From NCBI GenBank assembly GCA_009733575.1, contig ML769437.1, forward strand, positions 186,001 through 250,000: a stretch of DNA of 64,000 nucleotides. The letters run 5' to 3'. Origin of the DNA: Gymnopus androsaceus JB14 (taxonomy: Eukaryota > Basidiomycota > Agaricomycetes > Agaricales > Omphalotaceae). A model generated the notes under the pieces. It worked only from the letters and a program-made list of their open reading frames with translations, did not search any database and was not told the DNA's origin. A program made the translations under genes and the position numbers. Position 1 is the stretch's first letter. Each line of letters opens with the position of its first letter. Below are positions 33,586 to 46,167 of this stretch, piece by piece.

Positions 33586-35165
33586 ATGCCCAGGTTGAAA
33601 TTTTGTATGATCCTTCTATGGATTGTAGCGGTCTTGTTCTTCCTCAACTCTTTTGCTTCTGACCCATATGTACAAATTTCTGCATCTTTCGACGACCAAA
33701 GACCGAAATCGAAATTACATGATATCCTGGAATCCTCTGGCCCCATATCACCTGCTTTCAAGCCGCCATACGGAGACCAGACATTGGGTGTCTTCCAGCG
33801 GATATGGATCATCACTCTCGAAACGCGTCAAGGTAAGTAATAATACTATTCTACACTTTCTGTTCGCTCACAATTGATGAAAGATCGACAAGACCACATG
33901 AGAGCCCTCGCAGAAGCTTTAAACCTTTCATTCACTTACCATTTTGCTCGCGATCCATACCATAATGCCACTGATCGCCAAACCTTGGAAGATGTCGCAA
34001 ACTTTGTACTTTGGGAGAGACATCAAGTAGAGTACAAAGATCCTCCTATTACCGACACGCTCACAAGGTTGTTTCCGTTTGAATGGTCAGTCCTCCTCCC
34101 TCTAGAGTGCAATGTCTTGGATCAACTTTCGCGCCAGGTCTGAAGATGCGCAACCTGGATCAATTGCCCGTCTCCGACCTGACGATATACAAGGTGCCGA
34201 TTTATGGCTCCTGCCAGACTCTGACCCTCGCAAGGTTGGTTCGAAATATTGATGCGCGTATCCTGCTGATCGTCACCAGCCCACGATTCCATCTTCTTTC
34301 CCTCGATATATTCTATCATCCGACGAGAATGGTCATCTGGACCAAACAAAGGGAGAGAAGCCTCCATTTGTTGTGTGGCAAGATAACGCGTTAGTTGAAG
34401 GTATCGATGTAAGTCTGTCAAATTCTGGATAGATCGTTGGTTTGGTGGACTCAAGTACCTGACCGCAGACCAGACTTGATCCGCCGATTACTGCCTGTTG
34501 GCTTTCGCACTATGAGGTGCTCCGAAAGATTGCTGAGAGTGAAGATGAAGGTCCTCAACTCATCTTCGAGGATGATGTCGACTTTGAGGCACGTCTTTTA
34601 GTCTGCTTTTTCTCGTCAATTTCTAATGTTCTGCTATAGTGGGACCTTCAACAACGTCTCTACCAAATTTTACCCAAAGTTCCTGGATGGGAAGTGCTCT
34701 TCCTCGGTCACTGCTTTTCTGATGGAGCGATGAACCCGATCGTCAATGGTATGCCTTACCTTCACCAACCGTCGCATATAATGTGTGAGCCGACCGTTCC
34801 TTTCTCTTTCTATTCTCGTTCTCAAGTGCTCAACAGGCACTCATGCATACGCGATCACACCGTCTGCTGCTCGAAAGCTGGTCAGATATTTAAGGAGCCC
34901 GTTGTTTGCTTTCAGTCGACCCATCGGTTCGTCTTTTATTGTGTGTTCTCGCTTGGCAAATTTTGAACGCATGCGTATAGATCATGTCTTCAATTTCATT
35001 GGTGATCTCGAAAAGTACAGTATTGAGCCTCCGGTTTCAATACAGGTTCCAAAGACACTTCTCGGGTCGGATATTGGAACGGCAGATAATGCGGAAAGAA
35101 TGCAGTACTTGGTGGATGGTGTATTTCAGCGAATTTTGAGGGCCAAGGAGATGGGGGGACTTTGA
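33586..35165 (+). CDS. Glycosyltransferase family 25 protein
   Basis: A GT25-type (LPS glycosyltransferase/procollagen galactosyltransferase-like) enzyme, which would transfer a sugar to glycan or protein acceptors in the secretory pathway. Eight exons (33586-33832, 33884-34085, 34138-34234, 34280-34408, 34469-34588, 34640-34748, 34837-34926, 34981-35165) give about 392 residues. The N-terminus has one hydrophobic segment (CMILLWIVAVLFFLNSF), typical of a Golgi type II anchor. Family hallmarks are RIWIITLETR, the CWLSHYEVLRK block, the metal-binding IFEDDVDFE, and HAYAITPSAARKLV, followed by the PIDHVFN motif. The intron after exon 5 appears to use a GC donor (GAG/GCACGT). No frameshifts. It marks the start of normal gene territory after the repeat array. 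Confidence 0.87.
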
Positions 35166-35438
35166 TTGCGTTAGGAGGTATTTATACTTAATTAGTTAGC
35201 GCTACAGGGAAGCCCTGCCTGTTGTACCTACTTTTGCTACTTAGATACTTACTAATACGCGTTTTAATTGGGCGCTTACGCGGCATGCGCTGCACGTGAT
35301 GACGACAGAAAATGCGCTCGGCGCAGCGTTACAAACTTGATTATTGACCGCCATCTTGCTTAAAACCAGGTATTCCTGACAACGAGAGCTCTAGTGCTAT
35401 CGTTAAAATCTGTTTCAGCACTTCAAGAATCTACCAGC

Positions 35439-36688
<1,250 letters not shown>

Positions 36689-37528
36689 CTGGAACATGGA
36701 ACAGGACTATCGTTTTGGATTACGTGTTATCGTCTCTTCCTTTTCATCGTTTTAGTTTTACGCGCATTATTATACCTTAAGTCTCGTTACTAGCATCGTT
36801 CATTGTACAACCCCTCACGCTTCACGTATATCTGGTATCGAGCAATAATATAGCATTTCTATTTGCATATTGGCGGTCGAACGACCTAATAAAGCTAGTT
36901 GCGGATTTAAGCGATTCATCCCTGCTCGGAGGCTGGTGAAAAATGTTCCTCGTCTCGACTCTCCACCTTCTTTGAATGCCCCGAGGACCAAGATGCTTGT
37001 ACCGCATCGGGTTACTCCTCAGCCGGCAGGTGTTCAGATCTTGAACCGAGCCGTGTAATAACTTCCTTCTCCGCGTTCCAAGCTCAACCCGATTTCTCCT
37101 CAGTGCTATTGGTCGCAAGTCGTCCGAGGAGAAGAAGCTTTGACCCGAGCTTTCAAGGGCATCTTTCAGTGCACTTGTTTGTATACAAGAAAACAAGAAA
37201 ATCCTATCTATTCCTCTTAACGTTGCAAAAATCAAAGAAAGTACAGGTATCGAAAAACAACAGTCTTCTAGACAAGTATCAGAACAAGCTGTAGATAACG
37301 TTGCCAGCGTTTGAGGAGAATTTTTGTAACAAGCAGGAAATCTAGGATGAAGTTGTTACTATCCAACAGAATTGACCAATCAATGTGCAAAGCGAATAAA
37401 ATAGCTAGACAGCTACAATCCAGGAAAGAAATGAGAAGCAACTGCAAGAGACATGAATGAAAGAAAGCAGACCAGCCAAATGAAATAGAAAGTAGGGGTA
37501 TGAATTACGATAGTTATGATATGCACAT
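36689..37528. other. Intergenic stretch between convergent E2 and LysM genes
   Basis: Open frames on both strands at 36870-37058 and 36822-37235 overlap and resemble no family I recognise. Either could be a gene fragment, but nothing decides which. The rest is 3' flanking DNA of two convergent genes. Confidence 0.35.
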
Positions 37529-38463
37529 CTAGAGCTCATCACAGTAAGGCAGGTCCGAGTCGTCGTCGTCATCATCGTTAGCTGCACTTGTGCTTGCAGC
37601 AGCTGCAGTAGTGGTAGTTTCACTGGTTGTATACACGCTCGTAGATGAGGCAGATGAGGCAGACGCAGCGGCTGTGGCAGTACTTGGGATCGCAGTGTCG
37701 AGCGAAGAGCCAGGGGCGGAACTACAGTAGCGCTTGTGTACACGCTCGCAGATGAGGCAGCTGAGACAGCGGCGGTGGCAGTACTGGGGATCGCAGTGTT
37801 GAGCGAAGAGCCAGCTGGCGGAGCTGCAATAGTGTTTGCGACGCAAAGTACCTAGATGAGCAGATAAAAGATTCCATTAATAAGATAATTAAAACAGGAT
37901 GCAAATCGATACTCACCTCTCCAACATAAATGTTCGAACAGGCCGAGTTAATCTGAGGGTTGTTTCCGTACAGCAGAGTCGAGTTGATACTATGAAATGA
38001 AAGAACAGCGTCAGAAATATTTTTTTGAAGAAGCAAATAATCCTGACCCATTTGCAGTGGTAATCGAATCACAAGTATCATTTGCTACAACTACATAGGT
38101 GGTATTGCAATCCTGGCTCGCATAGCCGAGACAGATGGTGGTTCCGGGCTCAAGGTTGGAGCATTCACTGTTGATGATTCCAGCATTAACAGTGGCCAAC
38201 TGGTAGCTACGAAAGAGGGGACATTGTCAGGATTTTTTTTTGAGGAAGCACTGGCAGAAGAATCCTCACGTAGATACCGACTCTGCAGCTGAAATGCCAT
38301 CGCAAGTTATATTTTCAGGGATAGTATAGCTTCTTGTGCACTGAGCAACAGCCGCTGCATCCAAAAAAAAATGATCAGATACACATTTCTGATTCTAACT
38401 ACTCGACTCACATTGCACGAAAAAAGGGAGCACAAAGGCAGCGATTGCAACGTTAGCGAACAT
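37529..38463 (-). CDS. Secreted protein with two LysM domains
   Basis: A candidate chitin-binding LysM protein of the kind fungi secrete to shield their walls or sequester chitin fragments. Exon 1 (38463-38412) encodes a signal peptide, MFANVAIAAFVLPFFVQ. Exons at 38354-38270 and 38206-38048 give LysM 1 (CTRSYTIPENITCDGIS, YQLATVNAGIINSECSNL, GTTICLGY). Exons 38206-38048, 37989-37917 and 37851 onward give LysM 2 (CNTTYVVVANDTCDSI, NNPQINSACSNIYVGEVLCV). Splice phases all agree. A Ser/Thr/Ala-rich tail of two imperfect repeats (AGSSLNTAIPSTATAA and PGSSLDTAIPSTATAA) follows. One missing base near 37714 shifts the frame between these repeats; the second frame continues to DLPYCDEL. Role by family only. 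Confidence 0.85.
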
Positions 38464-39146
38464 GACTTGAGGTAGATTCGGGTGTTGGTGAGGGTGTGAT
38501 GAGTGCGGGTAACGAATGTGGAGGTCTAAAGAGAGACTAAGAGGCACAGAAAGAGTGCGCCAAGTTGGTTGGGTTCAAGGTCAGATTCCGGTTCGAAGTT
38601 TCATCATTCGACAAATAAGGCAATTTCGTAAAGCTGCCCTGGTTGCTCAGACTCCTGTCTGAGCGTAAATCAGTCCCGACTTTTAATTAAGAACGTCATA
38701 CCCGGTCTTGACCTGGAAACAGACTACAGACGAAAAAACAAAATCAACGCCATTTCATGTCGGGCCCGCCCTAACTCGTTCGTTAAGTACTTAGTATCTA
38801 TGTCTTACGCCGGATGGTCCAAGTAATGCCGCATAGATGATGGCTAGGGGCTAAGGACAAGCTCCAAGCACCGACGTGCTTAGCGTATCGATACAGTAAA
38901 CTATACCGAAAAATCGAAATCACCGACGTGAGCAGATTTAATAAAAGCATTCTACGGCTACGTTATTTAGTTGCTGATTACAGCGGGAGGAAAGTATGTA
39001 GGAGCAGTACACGACTCAGAATGGGAAATAAAAGGAATTCATGAGCAAGAAAAAAAAGGGAGAACGGCCACGAGAAGCTGACTTTTGAATATTTACTGGA
39101 TAATTCACTCGGACTGTTCCGCCACGTAGTACGGTGGAAGTGGATC
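38464..39146. other. Intergenic, promoter side of the LysM gene
   Basis: Non-coding between the LysM start and the F-box 3' end. No repeat or RNA gene recognised. Confidence 0.4.
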
Positions 39147-40200
39147 CTATAGAACAATTTGGTTGAATTGGAGCTGCAATATTAATGAATCATCGAGGCT
39201 TACTTCGAGAAAAAAATGTTCTTCCTCCTCGTCCAGAACAGCAATTTTGTCAAGAAGACGAGCGCAAATATCTAATCCAGCCTGACTCTTTCGAAAAGCC
39301 ACCTCTAAAGCAAACTTTTCTAGTTTGATGACTCCTTTGGCGTTATATCTCGAGTTCCGTCAAGATCGAAAATAGACGATTGTAGCGCGATGGGCAAGCC
39401 AGTGACTCTTCTGCACGATAGACTTTTAGTTCTGAGCATAAATTCAACGACCCATAAGGCTCCTCGCCGGAAGTCCATTGACGCAATTCTTCGTCTGATA
39501 TCCATCGGTCAATGTAATTTTCCCATTTTTGAGCGCCATCAACAAGGGAAGTGAATGTACGCCATCTGGGATGATTCTCCAGCAGTAGGTTATACACAGA
39601 ATGAATCAAGAAATCGTCACGAGGATCGTCTGCTTTATTTCCATGGGCAATAATAAACTCGAGAGGCATAGAGGCTGATCGGGATATGCAGTGGTGTAGG
39701 AGATAGAGCCGCTTGGGATATTTGAGGATTGTAGGCATTGAGATGAAGATAGAGGACCAACAAGAAGGACGAGCATGGATCAAGTTACGCCACAATGTAC
39801 AAACTTGCGCCAAGCAGAAAGATGGGCTTGGGAGTCTGCTGTGGTATTCAATAAGCAATGCGGACGGAAGGAGCTCCAGTTCTCGCTGCGCATCGCCCAG
39901 ATATACCGCAAATGTTTCATAAAGAATTTCGGGCGGAAGCTTCCAGATGGGTGATGCGAGGGCTCGAGCATTAGACATAGCTCGAATAGTCTCCTCACGC
40001 AACCTCTTCAGCCGCTGAATCTCTTCGGCACAGCCTGCAAGGACGGTTTCCGCATTGCGAAGGAACAATTGGATCTCGTTGAACTCCATTGAAGAGGTAG
40101 GAACGTCCCTGGTTCGAAGTCGATTCATAGTAGCAGACTGATTAAATGACTGGACGATGGACAAGAAGTCCTCTCCGACTTTTTTACAGCTGCATGTCAT
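39147..40200 (-). CDS. F-box domain protein
   Basis: Likely substrate adaptor of an SCF ubiquitin ligase. After a coiled-coil-like N-terminal segment (EIQLFLRNAETVLAGCAEEI, then IQRLKRLREET), the F-box motif reads SPIWKLPPEILYETFAVYL and, further on, LAQVCTLWRNLIHARPSCW, the typical Agaricomycete arrangement. The remaining part has no recognisable repeats. The first frame stops at about 39343, but the same strand continues one base off as NAKGVIKLEKFALEVAF, on to LDEEEEHFFLE, a small intron (39203-39174) and a final exon ending QIVL at 39147. A one-base insertion near 39345 explains this. At about 330 residues it is short for the family, whose members often exceed 450. Confidence 0.72.
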
Positions 40201-40694
40201 GATAATCGCGTTATCGGTCTCTGGAAGGCTATCGTAGATTCAACGTCTTGAATATAAGCGCGATGGACAAACCTTGGACGTTTTCTGTTAATTCAAGAGT
40301 TATTCAACTACCCGCGCGTTGAATGGAGCTCGTTTCTATTGGAAGCAGGGAAGATTTGTTTGTGGTGTGGCTGAAAAGTTGTCGAACTGTGAGGTTCAAC
40401 ACGTTGAGACAAAGTGCGATGAGCGAACCTTGGACGCGTTTTGTATTATTCAAGGAATAGTGAGTGGCCAGCGTTGAATCGAGCGCGTTTAAGAGTTGGA
40501 TTCGAAGCAAAAATTGCTTGTGGTCGTTGGGTGTTAAGAGGCGGAGTTTCAAAGTTTCGATTCACGTCACCATGTCAAAGCGTCCAACTTAAGCCTTGAA
40601 GGCAGTGAGTATTCAATATAGTAAGAGGTTCGAAAATATCGATAAATCTAGATGTATATTCGCAGTCTCAGTGAATGAGGGGAAATAAAAAGGC
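40201..40694. other. Intergenic, F-box 5' flank
   Basis: It contains an imperfect duplication of the F-box 5' flank: TAACCAAACCTTGGACG-like segments around 40265 and 40430 with similar surroundings. No gene seen. Confidence 0.4.
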
Positions 40695-41983
40695 TCATTT
40701 AAACCCATCCGCCATCTCCTCTGACTCGAACAGCATTTCACCCATCCACACACTATGGTCGACACATTCTTCGTTCGCAGGATCCTCAGCGATAATGATA
40801 TCTTCGATGTCCGCATCTGCATATCAAAGCATCCATGGGTCAATCAGGAACAGAAAATAAGGACACCAAACGTACCTTTTTCAACAGGCATTATTACAAC
40901 CCAAAGTAGCCTATCTGCCGCCCAAGTCTCCAAAAGGGCTCCTTCATCCCCATTGGGCAATTCCAATCGAAGCTGTCTGCCTTGTCCACCAGTCTGCGCC
41001 CGACGTCTTTCCGCCCGTGCTATCGTTCTCGCACCTCTCCCAACAGAATGATCGATAAAATTATTACCATTGGACACACCAGCCTCCTCAAATCTAGCCA
41101 TTGCTCTCCTTCGTTCCCCATCCTTTTTTTCTTCTCGCATTGCTCCACTAAGACTGACGCCGCAACGTGACGTGATCTGCGTTATACTCTGAGTCGTCTG
41201 AGGTGGGAAACCACCAGCCGACAGAGTCGGCAACGCTCGTCCTTCTATCAATGCCAACCTCCGCTGGCCTAGCGGTTGATATAAAGCCTCCTCCTTAGTA
41301 CTTTCCAATTTCTTCGCTTCACGCGCCTTGATAGCTTGCCTCACAAGATATGTGATGGGCATATGCTGGGCAACGGTGAGGGCTCCACGACCGACTTTCT
41401 TTATTGCATCGTCCGATGGCTCTCGCGAAGATTTAGAGAGGAGGATGAGCATAGCGGATGTGGTGCAAATGCGGGCTACGAGTCCACGAGGTTTAAACAC
41501 GTTTATATTCGCAGCCTTGAGGTATAGGTCGGAAAGTGATTTTAACAGAGTGCGGTTGTTGGCTTGTGGATCGATTTGCATTGAATTACCTGGTAAGTTT
41601 TGCCCAGCGATACGGACTATGAAATGAGATATCACTACTGTCTTGGCAGATGATGATAGAGAATAATCACATACACGAAACCGACCACTGGACCAGACGC
41701 GCCAACAATACGCAACGGAGGACTCGCCGCCATAGCTAGATTGAGACCATCAACAAAATTAAGCATAATTTGTTGGGTAAGCCCAAGGTCTACCAAGGCT
41801 GGGCTGTGTCCTCTAGCAAAAGAGGCCTCTTCCACGATCGTCGAAGCTGATTTGCGGAATAGCCAGAGGTAGAGGAATTTCTTGGACGCGTCCTGAAAGG
41901 CCATTAGAAGAGGATGGAAGGTAAGTTTGGATCAGGATATCCGCGTCGTGCTGAATGGTTTGGGAGGATGCTGGGGCAGACAT
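40695..41983 (-). CDS. Uncharacterised fungal protein
   Basis: I do not recognise the family. The likely start is MSAPASSQTIQHDADILIQT (41981-41983), followed after a frame change at about 41900 by DASKKFLYLWLFRKSASTI. Then come GLNLAMAASPPLRIVG, an intron at about 41685-41610 (phase fits a donor GTTTCG), a long exon to 40876 and a last exon 40816-40695. The final intron (40875-40817) is clear: a GTACGT donor and a TGCAG acceptor joining VEK to DADIEDIIIAEDP. The C-terminus is acidic (DPANEECVDHSVWMGEMLFE). Moderately hydrophobic segments near ARICTTSAMLILL could touch a membrane. The frame change near the N-terminus may be an error, or the true start may be ATGGCC at about 41904. Confidence 0.55.
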
Positions 41984-42114
41984 GGGTAGTACTGATAGCT
42001 GTAACACGACAAGCTCGAATCTATAGTTAAACGTTGTCGACTCCACCGACGGGAGTACGGGAGTACGGTAGTAATTTGACGCATCCGTCGCAACATTGAA
42101 CAGTGACGTCGCTT

Positions 42115-42400
42115 GGACGTCGCTCTTTATTATAATACAACAAGACTAGTGCAAATCAGCTAAATCTCCTGCTCCAAAGCACAGGTTATACTAGCGTCTC
42201 AATCTCCAAAGAAAGACCAGTGCAAATCGGCTACATACGGAAAATCTCCTACTCCAAGTACATACATATTCACGTCTCAATCTCAACTAGTGAAATTGAA
42301 GACCAGTCCAACAACAGGCCGGGAACTAGATCGAGAGCAAGAGCAGCGGCACCAAAATACCAGTACAAATCGGCTACACGGAACTATCTCCTGCCCCAAG
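42115..42400. repeat. Short tandem repeats and partial copy of a neighbouring exon
   Basis: The phrase (A/G)TGCAAATC(A/G)GCTA ... ATCTCCT(A/G)C(T/C)CCAAG recurs three times (about 42151, 42223 and 42363). Between them, 42295-42358 nearly repeats 42525-42580, which lies inside the last exon of the membrane protein gene 42408-43394: TTGAAGACCAGTCCAACAAC, then AGAGCAAGAGCAGCGGCACC. Confidence 0.6.
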
Positions 42401-42407
42401 TACATAC

Positions 42408-43394
42408 TCACGCCTCAATCTCAACTGCAACCTCAGAGTCACCATGACCAACATGATCACGGCTTGGCGAATTTTTCTTTTCAAGATCACTTGCCCACAA
42501 AGCCGCACCGACGGTTGAAGTGAGATTGAAGACCAGTCCAACAACGGGAACTAGATTGAGGGCAAGAGCAGCGGCACCAAATCTGTTGGAGATCAGCGAG
42601 GAAAACAAGTAACGGTATGCGAGATGCTCACGCAGTATATGCACCTCTCCTTTCTTCCACGAACGCCTCTCTTTCTTGAGCGTTCATTCCTTTCAACTGA
42701 AAGTATCGCGCATGATATCTGGGTCCAGCTTTCAGACCTGCATTCTGCATAAGCATCACTATCTAAGAAGGAAAGGCGGCGCACATACCATTATAGAAAA
42801 GGAAGATTATTGAGCCAACAATAGGCAACGAGTTCAAAGGTAGAGATACCACATATCGTACGAGTCCGTCTTTGCTGAAGCGACTGAGTGGTTTTGAGAT
42901 AGACTGTCCGATAGTTTTCATTCCTGAGCGACCGCTCTTTATGCTTCTATTTGAGGCAACGAGTGCCTCATGGCCTTGTTGCAGCAGGACAGCATCGACT
43001 GAGGAACGTAAGTTAAGGAAGCAGATGTAGATTTTCATTAGGAGAACGCACATATCTTGTCTTGCGCATCCTCCAGTATGAACATCTTTGTCGCCATTAC
43101 TATCAACACATATGATTCTCCCAACACCAATAAAGCTGCCGATGCGAAAGCTAAAGGACCAGAGAATATCGCGCAAAAGGCAACTTGAGGAAGGTAAGTG
43201 AATACAAACATCCCTCCTGTTATTCCACCAGAAATGAGGAGACATTTCGTCAATACAGGCTGCACTGAGCGATAGAGCGCTGGATGCGAAACCAAGTGCA
43301 GTATGCCGTGCACTGGATAAATATACGATCCACTAACTAACCCGGCTTTGAGAATGGTTATCGAAGAAGTTACCAATGTTTGCAGCGTGTCCAT
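42408..43394 (-). CDS. EI24/RRT8-like multi-pass membrane protein
   Basis: Four exons (43394-43052, 42998-42789, 42737-42632, 42582-42408) join in phase. Hydrophobic segments alternate with loops: YPVHGILHLV near the N-terminus, two long spans (CLLISGGITGGMFVFTYL and FSGPLAFASAALLVLG), a loop with SIKSGRSGMKTIGQS, a span at SLPIVGSIIFLFYNG, and the last span ALALNLVPVVGLVFNLTSTV. GAALWASDLE follows the last span. This layout and the last block resemble the fungal outer-spore-wall protein RRT8/LDS family and the wider EI24/CysZ-like fold. Those proteins sit in ER or lipid-droplet membranes in yeast; the role here is not known. The reading frame is intact. Confidence 0.72.
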
Positions 43395-43419
43395 GGTGGT
43401 TCGGGTTCAAGACGCGTCT

Positions 43420-43660
43420 CATAAGTGACGTCAAGAAACGCGCCTAACAAGCGCCTCGGCCCGGGCTTGTTAGGTGGAAAGAGGCGTCCCAGTGCATCGT
43501 AAGGTCCATGAGCCTCGCGAGGAGGCTGAACCTCGTGCCACCTCGCACGCGAGAAACGCCTCGCGCCGGTCGCGAGGCTCAAGAAACTCACGAGGCTGTA
43601 AAAGGCAGCGCAAAGATCAATAGACCTTGCGAGGCATCCAGAGGAACCCAAGAATATAGA
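43420..43660. repeat. GC-rich inverted-repeat cluster
   Basis: CCTAACAAG (43443-43451) pairs with CTTGTTAGG (43466-43474), and AGCCTC...GAGGCT stems occur at about 43511-43527, with CTCGCGCCGGTCGCGAG nearby. Related GCCTCGTGAG/CTCACGAGGC pieces recur at 43590 and 45995-46035. It is probably a small foldback or MITE-like sequence between the two minus-strand genes. Confidence 0.5.
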
Positions 43661-43894
43661 TGGCCTTCAGGATCGCAGTACCGTTCTCAGTTCACACTAG
43701 TATTCAGAGATGCGATGAATTCCATGATGTTGAATACATACAATTGAATGCTATAGCAAAACACGAAACGAAATAATGATAGCGATGCGGAAGTGAAAGC
43801 GAGCATGTAGAATAACAACAGCAAATCATGAGAAATAGCAGACCAGATTGTATGCGAAAGCACAGAAGAGAGTAGCATGAGCAGTAAAGAAGTA

Positions 43895-45609
43895 TCAGTG
43901 GTCCGGAGTTGAAGTTCCAGTCTTTGCATTCTCGTTCCGAGCCTTACGAGCCACGCGAGCAAGTGATGCAGAGGAAGGTTCAGGAGGATCTTCGTCTTCA
44001 TCTTCATCTTCAGCGTCCTTGCTTGGTTCCGGAGTGTTCGTACCATTACATCCATTTTTGTGCCCAAAGACCTGTCTGAGAATAGTGGAACAAGTTAGTG
44101 ATCAAGTAAAAGAATCAAGGGACATACTCGTCCCACCATTCAAGAAGGTCAACTACGTTCTTGTCATCTGGGTAATCTTCTAAGAAGTCGACGATTTCGG
44201 TGTAAAAGTCTGCATAGTTGAAATGCCCATCGAGAGCATCCCATTTCTCTGCAACGGAAATACCGAAACGAGCCTGAAAGGCTATCAGTACAACAAAGTT
44301 TGCGAGACTGAAAGCACTTACTTGCACGGCTGCATAGGCAATATTCCTCCCAATAACCTTCCTCATGCCGTTGCGATCAGCAACCGAGTTCTTGCGGAAC
44401 TTGCCAGTGAGAGCGGAACTCTTGCCAAAGAAAATTGCAAAGAATACCTAGAACAGTAGAGATGGTGGGCAAAGTCAGTACCAAAAAAATAATATCATTC
44501 AGAAAACCTGGACAACATGTTAGCACATGAAAGCAAGAGTAATGACATACATGGAGGAGGAGATTGCCGGTGAACAGCCCTTGCTCGACATCATCTGGAT
44601 CTGCCTTGGCGGGATTATACAAGAACGCAGGCCAGTCAGTTGCCTCGATGCGAACTTCACCGTTTTCAAGCTTCGGAAACCTAGAATGAGACACTTGAGT
44701 ATATATGCATGGAAACACGAGCAAAAATGGACATACTTTTCATCATACATACAATCAACATAACGCTGAGGAAGTATGAGGCGTCGAGTAGCTGGATGGT
44801 TGATACCTCGAAGAGATTTTAGCGTTTTCGCAAGATAAGGGTGGTCATCGTCGAAATTGATCCAGTCAATGATCTCATTGCGGATGTGACCAGTATAATA
44901 TTGTCGCGCAGACATGACACTCTTATTGACCTAAAAGAGATGTTGGGAAGCAGACAAGTTGAATTTTGAAGTAAACACATACCTTTTCGAGAGCCTCGGC
45001 ATATTTAATTTGACCTTTCCCTGTATTGACCTTTTTCAAGAACGTTTCAAGTGATGGTGATAGTTTTACGAGTGCGTTCCAGGTATTGAGATACGGAAGG
45101 TCGTCATCTTCAGGCCTGTGAAGGATTAGAGGCAGTTGAAACGATAAAAAGATCCAACAAACTCGTAATCATCGTTAAGAGATTCAAGCATAACGAATTC
45201 GATAGCATGGATACCGAGAAACGCGTCGATCGAGCAGACGGCCCAACGACCAAGTTTGTCCATAGGATCGAGGCGACGTTTACTGAACACAATTTGAATC
45301 AGTTGTCAAAGAGAAATAATCGGTATAAATCACATACGGAATGCGTATAACCTTTATACGCGACTTTTCTTTTCGAGACTTTTTCTTTCCCTTCGTTGGT
45401 TTTGGAGCAGTTTCTTGTGTATGAGTGGCGTTGTCGTTGTCGGAGGAGGAGTCGGAAGAGTCAGAAGAAGAGTCAGGAGAAGAATCGGACGATGAGTCGG
45501 AGGAAGAGCTTGAAGAAGAAGAGTCAGAATCATCGTGCTTCTTGGACTTTCGAGGCTTTTTCGAGGGGTTTTTATGAGCATGAGAGCGAGATGCAGGCCG
45601 TTTGGTCAT
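43895..45609 (-). CDS. DUF6698-domain protein
   Basis: Eight exons join in phase (45609-45338, 45282-45163, 45115-44983, 44930-44737, 44680-44551, 44447-44322, 44273-44128, 44075-43895). The N-terminus is basic and then very Ser/Asp-rich (KKHDDSDSSSSSSSSDSSSD), consistent with a nuclear, disordered region. The folded part includes DDDLPYLNTWNALVKLSPS, WPAFLYNP, EQGLFTGNLLLHVFFAIF, RNIAYAAVQARFGIS and EIVDFLEDYPDDKNVVDLL. These match the DUF6698 family, which is expanded in Agaricomycetes and often found near transposons; no function is established. The acidic C-terminus (AEDEDEDEDPPEP) is followed by a Thr/Lys-rich end. No frame problems. Confidence 0.8.
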
Positions 45610-45671
45610 GGTGATGGTGGTGGTTAGACAGAAAGAAGTGATCGCGAAATTCGCGTTTATATCTGGGTCAC

Positions 45672-46004
45672 ATGGGTCGTGAATTCTTGCAAAGTCCCAT
45701 CGAGCAGTTCCTACCTTCCACACTCGTTTATTCTTTGAAAGTTACTTGCAGATCTTGTGGAGATCAGTTTGATAGCGGCCGGGGACTTTCCAATCATCAA
45801 AGACAGTGCAAGGGAGCCAAGCATCTGAAGCTAGAGCTCTCGAAGAGTAGGACTTCTGCTGCGCAAGCTCTTCAGAGGGCGAACAAGCAACTTCGACATC
45901 TTATTTTTGGCCACAAAATAAATGGTATTCTTGGTCTCATCGCGGAGCCTCGTGTTGAATATGGCTGCTCGCGCTGCATCGTAGGGAGCTTTGGAGCCTC
46001 GTGA
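45672..46004 (+). CDS. C2H2-type zinc-finger fragment
   Basis: An open frame of 110 codons has one C2H2-like finger, CRSCGDQFDSGRGLSNHQRQC, in which two Cys and then His and a final Cys could bind zinc. A Lys/Ala-rich helix-forming stretch follows. Such fingers (RGLSxHxxxC) head some basidiomycete transposon-associated proteins. It starts only about 60 bp upstream of the DUF6698 gene in divergent orientation, and its end runs into GCCTCGTGAG repeats, so it may be a remnant. No introns or continuation were identified. Confidence 0.4.
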   Translation: MGREFLQSPIEQFLPSTLVYSLKVTCRSCGDQFDSGRGLSNHQRQCKGAKHLKLELSKSRTSAAQALQRANKQLRHLIFGHKINGILGLIAEPRVEYGCSRCIVGSFGAS

Positions 46005-46167
46005 GTCGATACAATGTGCCTGAAAACTCACGAGGCGGCACACGGTTCGGTCCTTTTTGCTGATGTCAAGTCCGCTCATTTTCCAAGTTACTAGCAGCGT
46101 AGCATACTTAGAATCATTGCAAAAGTTACAGTATTGATACAATCCGACGTAAATCCCTCTATAACGC

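Noticed and set aside
36870..37058. Plus-strand frame with FKRFIPARRLVKNV as a possible gene remnant
   Set aside because: It overlaps an equally long minus-strand frame and matches no family I know, so it was left as unassigned intergenic DNA.
45354..45614. Alternative long frames over the Ser/Asp repeat of the DUF6698 gene
   Set aside because: They are out-of-frame readings of a low-complexity AGT/GAC/TCT stretch; the frame with correct splice phases is the DUF6698 one.
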